From assembly GCF_902148845.1 (NCBI RefSeq), contig NC_043748.1, forward strand, positions 19,661,346 to 19,725,345: a DNA stretch of 64,000 nt, in the 5' to 3' direction. The stretch is from Salarias fasciatus (Eukaryota; Chordata; Actinopteri; Blenniiformes; Blenniidae). The notes beneath the pieces are model-generated. The model saw only the letters and a program-made list of their open reading frames with translations. It did no database searches and was not told where the DNA came from. The position numbers and the translations under genes are program-made. Every line of letters starts with the position of its first letter. Within the stretch, counting starts at the first letter, position 1. Positions 52,264 to 62,696 of the stretch are shown here, one piece after another.

Positions 52264-52326
<63 letters not shown>
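52262..52326 (+). repeat. (CA)n microsatellite
   Basis: About 32 CA units. Confidence 0.95.
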
Positions 52327-52329
<3 letters not shown>

Positions 52330-52500
52330 ACACACACTCACACACTTTCACAATAAGAATATTTGCAACAAGATGAAGCGGTTCTTTATTTCACAATAAA
52401 AAGTTGCTCTGTGGGAACTTTGACAATTAGTGATGGATTCGGTCTGTGCTATCGTTCTCCTTCCTTCAATCCCCTCACCCCAGGTGGAATAGAAGAAAGC

Positions 52501-52502
<2 letters not shown>

Positions 52503-52554
<52 letters not shown>
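52503..52554 (+). repeat. (TA)n microsatellite
   Basis: About 24 TA units with one TG interruption, directly at the 3' side of the minus-strand SINE. Confidence 0.95.
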
Positions 52555-52555
<1 letters not shown>

Positions 52556-52557
<2 letters not shown>

Positions 52558-52752
52558 TGCTGACGGAAGCAGGGCTGCCAATCTGCACCATCGGCCCCTC
52601 CGACCACCACCAACCATTCACTCTCACAACTTTCACACTCGGCAAGGTGGGTGAAGTGTCTTGCCCAAGGACACAATGACAGTTTTACGCCTGCGGGAGC
52701 GGGGATTGAACCGCCAACCCTCCGGTTATAATCTGAGCTACTGTCGCCCCAC
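52556..52752 (-). mobile_element. tRNA-derived SINE
   Basis: On the minus strand it starts ggggcgacagtagctcagat (box A, TAGCTCAG). About 30 bp on it has ggttcaatccccgctc (box B). It then continues ccttgggcaagacacttcac, a tail found in many fish SINEs. It ends next to the TA repeat. Promoter boxes are nearly intact. Confidence 0.75.
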
Positions 52753-53799
52753 GACACGCTTTGACAGAAGGTGGAGACGGCTCAGGCCAGTTTTCCTCTT
52801 AAGGTCGCAACACACTGATTTTTGGCTCTCCCACATAAAAGGTAACGTGCTTGAGAAAATCATGGCGATATCTTGGGTCATGGCTCTAAATGAGTGGTCA
52901 TATGTCGCACAGTGAGACAGGTTCAAGGATCACCGTTGTCATGGTCTTTGGACCAAAGACAACCGGTGATAAAATTGTGACAGATTGGGGTGATCATGAC
53001 TGCTGCATGTATGAAATGAAACTGTGTACTGATCAGCACAGCACTAGAGTTTACTTCAAGCACTCTTTGCAAAATTGGCATCCCTAACCCTTTCAAACCA
53101 GGGTGGTGTCAGTCCTCTACATTTCAGTATTTTTCTACAAACACATAAATGCCACTAGAGTGAGAGCTCAATTAATTTTTCAGAAGTTTCTTTTTCATGA
53201 ATCAATCGCACACATATTTGATGTTTTCAGTGGCGGACCATGCATTTCACACTAAGGCCTTCAGAACAGATTCGCCTGAACCAAACCACCTCTCAATAAC
53301 TATTTTATGTCTATAAAAAAAATGTTATCATGCAGATATGCATATAAAGAGTTGTTGCATAGCAGATAGATACTTGTGCAGCCAGAATAAATGCCTTTGC
53401 TTAAGTGCACAAGTCTCCTACTACATCTGTGCACATACAATGAGAATCAACAAATTAATAAAACAGCAATATTATTTAGGAAAAGAGGAACATTTTACTC
53501 ACCAAAATCCCGATTATTTGTAAACAAAATCCATCCTCCTTTCCTTCCTCAAAAAGAGTTCATTTGCTCTGTCATATAGATTATCCGTGTGTTTCAGTTC
53601 CATAAAGCCAGGGCTGAAAGTCCAGCTTGCCCTGTGGTATTTCTGGCGTAAGTTTTAATTCTCTTCGGGTCTTCTTCTGCTTCGTCTTCTTTGGAATAAT
53701 TGCGGTAGGCGACCAACAACTTAGGTGCATACCGCCCCCTACTGTATCTCTTGGTGAATGTAAATCAGAGGGCCTGGATACGCTGTTGTTAGTGTACGC
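52753..53799. other. intergenic, repeat-derived in part
   Basis: The block ggtggagacggctcaggcca (52769-52788) recurs at about 62403-62422, so it belongs to a dispersed repeat. The rest is unassigned. Confidence 0.45.
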
Positions 53800-54638
53800 C
53801 AGAGTTGGGGTCCGTTACTCCAAAAAGTAAAGAGTTACCCGTTACTAGTTACTTTTGAAAAAGTAGTGCCTTACACTACTTGATTACTCCATGGAAATAG
53901 TAAAGAAGTTACACTACTCGTTACTGCATAGTGCTCCGCGGAGCTGTGCTCCCTTATATCCTTCCGCGGAGCACTGTGCATGCGCAGATCTGTGTGTATC
54001 AAAACTTTTTTTCACGGATTGAAAAGAAAACACGTCTTTTAAAATGTTTTATAACCATTCGGATTTACTTCACGTGCTAATACGCCATCCCCTGGACCAC
54101 TGGAAGGAGTATTTTGTCCACTTGCGTAGTCCGGCTCTGATTGACTTCCAGCTAAGCTTCGAGCTAAGCTACTACGATGCTAACAGCTGACCAGAGACAC
54201 AGGTATTTATGAGCTTGTCTAACTTTATCAATGATAGGGAAAGGGCGTGGGTCCCTAATCTTTGGAGTATTCATTTAAAAGGGTCATTTACAGTAGGAGG
54301 GAGTGCAGTGTTGTCAGTGGGGCACAAATTTATATAAGGCAACCAATTTTACTTTGACGGTTCCATCAGCCCTGACCCGGAAGAGATAGCGAGGAGTTGC
54401 TCGTATGGCCACCGTTCCATCTACTGGTGGTAATAAAAAAAAAAAAACTCCGCTTAAATAATAATAATTTGGTTGCTCTATTTGCAGTCATTGTAAAAGT
54501 AATGATCGTAGCGTTTCATTTGTAACGCTAGTTTAACTACCAATCTAGAAGGAGTAGTGCCGTTACACTACTCGTTCCCATCAAAAGTAATTTAACTACT
54601 TGTAACGCTCGTTACTTGTCGTTACATACCCAACTCTG
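53800..54638. mobile_element. hAT-family non-autonomous element with perfect target duplication
   Basis: The ends cagagttggggtccgttact (53800) and, inverted from 54638, cagagttgggtatgtaac are terminal inverted repeats. Both sides carry the identical 8 bp target copy gtgtacgc (53792-53799 and 54639-54646). Subterminal gttact/agtaac repeats are abundant. An internal hairpin pairs gtgctccgcgga (53931) with tccgcggagcac (53963). About 839 bp with no transposase frame. The intact duplication points to a fairly recent insertion. Confidence 0.9.
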
Positions 54639-54845
54639 GTGTACGCTAGTTAGAAGGCGCTGAGTCGCCAACTCGAAACCTGATTGGTTGAAGCAACTGT
54701 CTGTTTGACGCTTCACTTTACTGCGCCATCAGGAATGGACTGTGAAGGCCTCGGGCAGATTTGTTTGACCCTAGCAACAGATGTTGCCTGAAATCTGATT
54801 GGTTAAATGATTTAATATGAAAAAAAGCATGTCTCTGTAGCAGTA

Positions 54846-54966
54846 TAGGTGTGTGTGCTCTGTGCAGAGCACTGCTGATTGGCCACCTGATGCAGCAGAA
54901 GAGAGGTGTGTGCCCTGTGCAGGGTGCTGCTGATTGGCCACCTGGTAAAGTGGCCCAGTATAAAAG
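54846..54966 (+). promoter_or_regulatory. promoter-like block: duplicated CCAAT unit plus TATA box
   Basis: A unit containing ggtgtgtg, ctgtgcag, ctgctgattggccacctg occurs twice in tandem (about 54847-54893 and 54904-54944), each with an inverted CCAAT box. TATAAAAG follows at 54959-54966. No coding exon can be linked. It could be the promoter of an unknown transcript or part of an old LTR-type sequence. Confidence 0.45.
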
Positions 54967-55604
54967 CAGCCCTCCTCCCAGCAATCATCCTTTTGCACTT
55001 CAGCTGGTCTTGGTATGTCACATCCAGGTCAGAGGCTGCCCGACTGAGAGGTGCGGCTGCACGCTGCTTCAGCTTGCTGGCTGCTTTATTTCCCTCATTG
55101 TGCTTACAGCATGGGTGCTTGTTTGCAGGCAACTGTTTGTGTGCAGTTGGGTGCTCCGTTTTGAGGCTTTGCTGCATTGTTCAGCTTTGGTAGGTGTCCT
55201 CTATTCACAGTAGTAGATGCTACCACAGGTGGCTGATGCTAGTGTGGTCACAGGTAAAGCATCGGTGGCTGGAGTCCTCTCTCCCTCCCTCCTCTGAGTG
55301 TGCGTGTGTGCGTCTGCTGAAATCCCAGGTGCCGCTGTGACCGGCTGGTAGTGTCGCTGCTGCTTTGTCTCCAGCTGATTGTCTCCAGCTGCTGGAGTTG
55401 AGCTGCTTGGTCACAAGTCTTTGTTTTTGGTACCTCCAACCTGCATAACACCGTCTGCCTGTGCCACGGAGGAGATCCGACGACGACGGCGCAGCAGCTA
55501 CGACGGAGCCACATCCCCCGTTGCCTTGTGCTGGCCGGGGCACAGTCTTAAACCGGGGCTCCCCGCCCCCACTTTCAGTATGAATTTGTCAATGAGTATG
55601 TGTT

Positions 55605-55765
55605 GGAGCCAATTAGCACCGGAAGTATAAATAGGAAGTGATCACGGCCTGACAGGTGTTACTGCCCGTGAGAGGAAACACGGTTTTGACCGCTGTCGCT
55701 GCTGCCTCGCCATCGCTATATGATTCGTGTTCTGTGGTAAAATGTGTGAGTAGTGGAAATAAATG
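55605..55765 (+). other. possible LTR-like fossil segment
   Basis: gagccaattagc, an ETS-like ccggaag, TATAAATA (55626-55633) and AATAAA about 130 bp later (55757-55762) have the order expected for an LTR. No clear boundaries, partner LTR or internal genes are seen. If real it is an old, solitary remnant; assignment is weak. Confidence 0.3.
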
Positions 55766-55886
55766 GACATATTTCTATGAAGCAAACGATCGCCTCAGCC
55801 ACCTTATTCATGCAATTCCTGTGCCAGCGTGTCTGCCGAAAACTCCGGGTAGAAGCCGTAGGGTGTGTATGTGACCGTGTTTTGTG

Positions 55887-55923
55887 TGTGCAAGAATAAA
55901 ACAACTTGTTTTATTCTTGCACA
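55887..55923. repeat. 18 bp perfect palindrome carrying AATAAA on both strands
   Basis: The arm tgtgcaagaataaaacaa is followed after a single C by its exact complement. Each arm contains AATAAA on one strand, so the site could act as a bidirectional polyadenylation signal. Confidence 0.8.
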
Positions 55924-56139
55924 ATCATATCAACTCATGTAGGCCTACAACACAGACTGAATCAGCTTACATTTTCACCTTGCAACCTGCACGCTGCAGA
56001 CTTCCAGTTGTGGCCAAAGTTTATTAGATTCATGTCATACAGTGTATCTAGCTGTGAACTTTTAAGATTGTTAAAAATCATGCAGTGTGTAGTGGCTATT
56101 AATCACTGAACAAGTCAAAGCTGTCCCCTTAGATCAGCC

Positions 56140-56345
56140 CTTTGTGTTCTTGCAGTGAGTCCTACTATTAGCCAAGTAAATGTAGGTGGAGCTCAGAACA
56201 AGATTTCCCTGTATGCAGATGATGTCTTGCCTTATGCATCGGAGCTTCTGCCCTCTATTCTATGTTGTGCTGACAGCACTAGACTGTTGGGAGACTGTTG
56301 TGGTTATAAGAGGTTTTCAAATTAACTTTTCTAAAACCTAGAGAG
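56140..56345 (+). mobile_element. L1-clade LINE reverse-transcriptase relic
   Basis: The frame around 56190-56240 reads GGAQNKISLYADDVL, containing the catalytic YADD motif in the L1-type setting. It is followed by GYKRF and FSKT-like remnants of the next conserved block. Only a short, eroded fragment of ORF2 remains. Confidence 0.7.
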
Positions 56346-57325
56346 ATAGAAAGATGTTGGAATTTTTGCTTCATTTTGAGATCATACATTGTCACCATTT
56401 AGCAGGTTCATTTCCAGCAAACATCCAACAGGCGAACAGTTGCCGGACATTGCTATGGTTCCTGGCCTTGTTTCAAAGTGAATTTAATTGAATGGAATTG
56501 GATTCAAATCACCACATTTTCTTCCCTGGAGTTATTTTTGTTCACTCTATTTTTCTTTATTTATATTTTAGTTATAAGGTAGTTTAAGTTTCATTTTTTT
56601 TATGTTTATGTTTTGTAGTTTCACTTTGTTTTTCTGATTAAGGGAAGTTGCTCTGTGAACTTTGTACTTGGTAAACAGTCATTACGATGAAGTGAAATGT
56701 ATAATTTGTCCTTGTAATCTGTGGGTGCTGTAATTAGCTGTAACTTCAGTATTGTCTGAAGCTGAATCTGATAATTATGGTGAGGATTTTCCTTCGGTCC
56801 CTATAAATGATTCATGGCTTGACTCTTTGTGACAGCTCTTCAGACCCAACATGCTTTATGAGCAGAAATGTGAATTTAACCAGCAAACATGCAGCAATTA
56901 TGAAACCATCAATCAGCCCAGATCAATCAAAGGCCGAGCAGGAAGGGATAGTGTGATGGCCTGGTTGATTTCATCATGTTTTTATTCAAATTGTTTTCGT
57001 TTCCACACAAGGAACCTTAATAAATCTGGTAGATGTGATTATTAAAATTAAAAAAAAAAAAAAAACCTACACTGTCTAACCAAGATAAGTTTGCTATCAT
57101 AACAATGTAATTGGTTTGCTTTATTTTTCTTGATATTTTATCAAATAAATATGCTCAATTGAAGCCATTCATTAGATATTTAGATGGAATCAAACATTTC
57201 CATGAATAGTATTATTTCATAATTCAGAAGATTTTATGCTCTATCGAAGCCATTTTTACTTTCTGCACCACCTGGTGCTTATTAGATGAACTGCAGCCTT
57301 GCACTGAAAAAAGGACAAAACAGTA
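56346..57325. other. intergenic, AT-rich
   Basis: A poly(A) run at 57049-57064. No gene or family recognised. Confidence 0.5.
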
Positions 57326-57352
57326 CTTTATTGTTAAGCACCGTGGCAGACT

Positions 57353-57358
57353 TTTATT
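57353..57358 (-). terminator. K5 polyadenylation signal
   Basis: AATAAA on the minus strand 12 bp after the stop codon. A second copy lies at 57327-57332. Confidence 0.65.
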
Positions 57359-57369
57359 GAGCGATGCAT

Positions 57370-58048
57370 TTATTGAGTGATGGTCTCTGTGGATGAGCTC
57401 ACGACCTTCCCATCCACCACCTCCTCGATAATCACGATCTGCTTCTTGGTGGTGGAGGAGGTGGAGCCACCGCCGGAGCTGGACACCATGGAGGAGGAGG
57501 AGGAGGAGATGCTGCAGGAGGAAGAAGAGCCAAGAGAGTCAGAGTCAAATTGTGCACACTTCATCAGAAACAAACAACCATTTCTTACTGACTCCACAAA
57601 CCTTTGAAATCACAAAATAAAGTCGATGAAATTAATCAGAAATATCAATCATAAATAATTTAGTATTTTTGATCATTTTCAACCTCGTCACCTCTGAAAC
57701 AGCTCCTTTAATCTCCTTGTGTGCAGATGACTGACTCTCTGATGTTCATGTAAGTTATAAGTGAACTTGTCCTCATATCTGGAGGTTAGTCTTTTTATAC
57801 ATGGGAAAATGAGGCTTTGCAAAGTGAACTGAACGGTTTGATGATTAATAGTGTAAACCAGCACGACATCTGCCAGTTAAACTTCTTCTTTTACACCAAT
57901 GTCACTAATAGAAAACACTCTGCCTCAGTGACTGCCTGTGTTCTGACACATAAATATGTTTTGAATCTCAGAGATACTTCCTTTTTGTTATTTTAGTCTC
58001 AGAATTTACTGATTTAAAGTGACATATAATTCCATTAGTGTCTTTCTA

Positions 58049-58080
<32 letters not shown>

Positions 58081-60341
58081 ATTCCTTTGTGAGAGGTCTC
58101 ACCTGCCGCCACCCTCTCCCTCCAGAAGCCTCCTGTACTCGGCGATCTCCAACTCCAGCCGGGTCTTGATGTCCAGCAGCATTTGGTATTCCTGGCCCTG
58201 TTGCTCTATGCTGGCCTTAAGGTTCATGAGCTGCTCCTCCAGACAGCTGACCTGGTTCTGGAAGCCTGCCAGCATTAGGGCATAGCGATTCTGCGTTTCA
58301 GCCAACGAACCTTCGAGCCCAGCTTTCTGCAGGAGACAGGAGCAACTCAGTGCTTCAGGACATCACGAACATGTGGGGAAATCAGGTACCTGCTGTGTGA
58401 ACTGAACGTACCATGCTGAGCTGTGACTGCAGCTCGATCTCCAGACCCTGCAGCGTGCGCTTCAGGTCCGTCAGCTCCGTCTTGCTGGTCTGGATGGTTT
58501 CTGTGTTCGCTGCCACTTCTTTGGTCAGTTCTTCTGTCTGTGTGGAGATAAAACCACAGTGACAGGAAGTTTTCCTGAAGCGATCATTAATGTTTTCAGC
58601 TGTTTCTATCCTGATTGCTGTGACAGTTATTCAGATTTTTAACAGAACATGAAACCCTGGGTGATGCTGCAGACAAAGTGAGGAGGATACATTCTCTGGG
58701 GAACATGCACACCACTGTAAGATGTCTGCACTAATAATTACTTCTGGACCAACACAAGTGCTTCTGACCTTCTGTTGGAACCAGCTCTCCCACTGCTTGC
58801 GGTTCTTCCGTGCCAGCTCCTCGTAGTACTCCCTCTGCTCTTCCAAAACGGCAGTGAGGTCGGTCTGAGGAGCGGCGTCCACCTCCACGTTCACCTGTCC
58901 ACTCATCTGCGTCTTCATGGCCAGCAGCTCCTACAGGAAGAGGATTTGGGTCAGACACCACCCACCAATCAGAGAGGCCTTCACCTCAGGCCACGCCCAC
59001 CTCCTCGTGGTTCTTCTTGAGGAAGATGAGCTCCTCCTTCAGGCCCTCGATCTGCATCTCCAGGTCGGTCCTGGCCAGCGTCAGCTCGTCCAGGACCCTC
59101 CTGAGCCCGGCGATGTCGCTCTCCACCGACTGACGCATGGCCAGCTCGTTCTCGTACCTGTACGGGGCGAAGAAACAGCCACAGAGCCATCACCTCACCA
59201 GATCATCGGGCACTATGGAGGAACTCAAAACATCAGCGCTCATGCTTCTGCATCACGGTTCAAAGCTGAGGCACATGAGACCACAGAAGAACCTGTCTGC
59301 TCGTCATCAATTTTTATGTGAATGACAGCTTTACTTCCTTCTGAACACTAAGATGAACTCTGGATCTCATAGTACTAACAGGCCTTTAGACAGATGAATG
59401 GATCCAATGTTGAACCCTGAGGAACGTAACTGTCAATCATGCTATGATCTGATAATCTCCACTGCAAAAAATACCTTCCAGATGCGTATCACCTGTGCCT
59501 GTGTCATTAAATCAGAGCTCACAGTAAAAGTTCACCAGCTGAATGATTCCTTGTGCATGTGACAAAGTTTATCAAGGAGCTCATCTGCAGCTGGATAAGT
59601 GTGTCAAGAGCATCAGCTATGTTTGGTCCACTCACTTCAGCCTGAAGTCGTCGGCAGCCAGCTTAGCATTGTCGATGGCGAGGTAGATCCCACCGTTGAC
59701 TTTGGTGGCATCCTGAATCTGGAAGACAGATGAGAGCAAAGGTCAGAAAGCTTACAGATTTGGAAGATCTGCTGTGTGGAGTCTTCAGAGGTTCAAGAAT
59801 CTGACAAGGGAACTGCAAAGACTCTAGCGGAACTTTACATAGACGGAGGTGTTCCTACCTTTCCCTGCAGCTCAGCGATGGTGACGAAGTAGGGGCTGTA
59901 GTCTCTGGCGGATGGCGATGTCTTGCTCTCCAGGAACTGCCGGATCTTCAGCTCCAGCTCGGCGTTGGCCTTCTCCAGCGTGCGCACCTTCTCCAGGTAG
60001 GTGGCCAGACGGTGGTTGAGGTTCTGCATGGTGGCCTTCTCATTGACAGTGACATCGAAGCCACCGCCGCCACCGCCGCCGCCGCCGCCGCCAGCACCAC
60101 CGAAGGCGAACATGGCTCCGCCGCCACCGCCACCGCCACCGCCGGCACCGCCTGATGAGTAGCTGCTGTAGGCGAAACTGGATTGACCTCCACCTCCACC
60201 TCCACCTCTGGCGACACCACTGAACATGCCGCCGCTGACAGAAGAAGAAATGCGGGGTGAAGAGGTGAAGCTCGACATGGACTGAGCGTATCGACCTCCA
60301 GCCATCGAAGAACCTCCACTCATCCTGATGGGGAAAGCCAT
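57370..60341 (-). CDS. type I keratin (K5 of cluster)
   Basis: Seven exons: 60341-59859, 59718-59636, 59157-59001, 58930-58769, 58537-58412, 58326-58103 and 57511-57370. They total 1,377 nt, or 458 aa, the longest of the cluster. The head (104 aa) starts [20 protein letters not shown] and has two long glycine runs coded by CCG/CCA repeats (60061-60090, 60118-60150). The rod begins [16 protein letters not shown] at residue 105 (His and Thr replace Asp and Ser) and ends [14 protein letters not shown]. The tail is Ser/Gly-rich then [17 protein letters not shown]. Exon 6 is 3 bp longer than usual. Exon 3 plus intron 3 are almost the same as in K1. A TATAAAA box lies at 60425-60431. Epidermal K13/K14/K15-like in form. 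Confidence 0.95.
58051..58076 (+). repeat. poly(T) run in K5 intron 6
   Basis: About 26 T, close to the exon 6 donor site. Confidence 0.85.
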
Positions 60342-60424
60342 GATGCTGCGGTCAGGTCAGAGGAGTCTGCGGTGCTGCTACAGCTGCAGGGGAAAGAGTG
60401 AGGAGAGTCCTGAGAAGGAGGATA

Positions 60425-60431
60425 TTTTATA
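60425..60431 (-). promoter_or_regulatory. TATA box of K5
   Basis: TATAAAA on the minus strand, about 85 bp upstream of the K5 start codon. The best TATA match in the cluster. Confidence 0.65.
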
Positions 60432-60439
60432 GTGATGGA

Positions 60440-62696
60440 GGGCGCAGAGAGAGGAGGAGGAAGAGGAGGAGGAGGAGGAAAGATGGTGAGCTGGTGCCAA
60501 GCCCGGGAGCAGACACCGGCCCTGCTGTCACAGGTTTGGGTGTGTCTCAGAAATGTGGAATCTTTTATCTGTGTAATTACAGAGCTCCGTCACGCCAGCA
60601 CTGGTTGAGACGCTGCAGGGTTCACCGCGGCTTCACCCCAACACCCGCGACCCGGCGTGATGCCCTCTGCAGCCCCCTGCTGTGAGGGGCGGCCCACCGT
60701 GAACCTGAGCAGCCACTGCATCAACACGAAACCTGAACCAAGGTTTGAATTCTTAAGAAGAGTAATAACAATATGATTTCTTTTTTTTTTTTCTCAAACG
60801 GAAGAGTCACAGTAACTCAGTGTTTGCAGGAGTGATGGATGCATTCGCCAAAATAAAGTATTTCAAATATTTTATTGTGTAAATGTGTCTCTGTGCTTCA
60901 AAACATGTGTGTGTGTGTGCGCGCGCGCATGCATGTGTGCGCGCATGTGTGTGTGTGTGTGCGTGTGTGTGAGAGAGAGAGACGGTAGCACTGATTATTT
61001 AGCAATCAAGTTTTTAAAGAGTTTTTATTTTCAAGTACATTTAGTGCCGCAGGCAAGTTTCCATCACACACATACACACAGAAAACACGGTTTTGTTTAC
61101 CCAAGGGTTGTGTGAACTAGTTTCATACACTACACACACACACACACACACACACGCACAGAAACAACTGCCTTTTCTCTTGTCCTTGAATTACAGCTGC
61201 TGTGACTGGACCCTGCACTTTTTTTTTCTTTTCAAATTTGTCCCCACAATGCAGAGCAGCTGACCGACTTTGCAGTTTTTAGTCATTTTTATTAGATTTT
61301 TGTGCTTTTGTGCGTCTAGCTTCGGCTCTGTGGTCGAAATGGGGTGAAATTTGATCCGTTTGCAACACCAGATGCAGATCACTGAGCCTCTCAGAGCGCC
61401 TCGATGTGACTGTAGGTCATGTTTGAATGTAAAACTGTGGAAAAAGCTGACGGACTCACTCTGGAATCCAAAATTTGCCACCGTTGTCTTCCTGCAGTGA
61501 GGCCTGCGGTTTGGATTCTGGGGTCGGAGTCCTCAGTTGAGAGCCAGTGTGTGTGATTTATGAAGGGGTGAAAGGAAGCAGCCTGATTCGATCTGTGGAG
61601 CGAGTACACCACCGCAGGGTTTGGTTCAATCATCCGAACTCGTCCCACGGCATCGTAAACCTGCATGCGGCTGCTCCTCCGCCTGCAGCTCCAGCTTTAC
61701 ATAACACAGCCTGGCCTGCTGCTGAGGGGGCGGGGCCAGCAGGGTCTCGCGGGTGAGTCTCCACCCTGTAAATACCTGCAGACTCTGGTTTCTCTACACT
61801 CAGACATCAGCTTCATGTATACAAAGGTAAATGTCCCGAGGATTGTGTGAGATACAGACTGTTTCTTCTCATCTAAACCTTTTAGAATATGAATCTCTGC
61901 CAAGGACAAGAAACTGAGACCATGGTCATTTTCATTTGAAATGGAAAATCTCTTGACCATGTTGAGTATTCTTGTTTGTTCTACATCTTAAAGAAATTTA
62001 ATTTGAGGAAACTTTTTGTTCGGTGGATTAAGCTTCTATCCAATAACCCCCTGATAGAAATAGAAAATAGAACTTTTTGGACTTTCATCATTGTCAGCCG
62101 ATGTAATTGAAAATGGGTTTTCAGCTTCCATGTGCAAAGTAACAATGTAATTATTATTACATTTAAAAAAAATCGAAAACAAGAAAACAAATTGTTCAAA
62201 TAGCCTTCTCTGCCATCTTAACTACCGTATGTGCTGAAGGTCTTTCATCTCCGTTCAGTGCAGCTGATAAGCCACATTGTGCAGCAGTCGGTTGGAATGG
62301 ACTCAACGGAGGTTTTGTAAAGGTTCACCAACAGGGGGCGATGGAGGTGAGCCTGTTTTCATTTTCTGAGAAGACAAAGTCATTGATGGGCTCTGACGGA
62401 AGGTGGAGACGGCTCAAGGCAGTTTTACCCTTAAAGGTGCATTCAGGAGTTTGCTCGTTTTATGCGAAACAACGGCCCCTGCAGGCCTTGGGCGTAACTG
62501 CAGCTGAGTGAAACGCTCGTGTCTGTGGCTTGCGCCCATGTATGTGCACAGAAGAGGGGAACTCCTTCCTCGCACTTTTAGTAGCGCTCGAGTAAAATTT
62601 AACTTTCTTTTGCCTGGTGGGGTCTGTGCTGGAGTTGTGGCAGTGCTAGAAGCCTGTCTTTTCTTACTTTCTGGAAGCTCCATCCTCAATACTGTA
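60440..62696. other. intergenic 5' of the keratin cluster
   Basis: Contains GT/GC and GA runs at 60905-60984 and (CA)n at 61132-61156. The block acggaaggtggagacggctc at 62397-62416 recurs from 52 kb. No coding gene recognised. Confidence 0.5.

Noticed and set aside
30279-60341. Possibility that one of the five keratins is a pseudogene
   Set aside because: All five exon chains close in frame with GT-AG introns and intact rod-end motifs.
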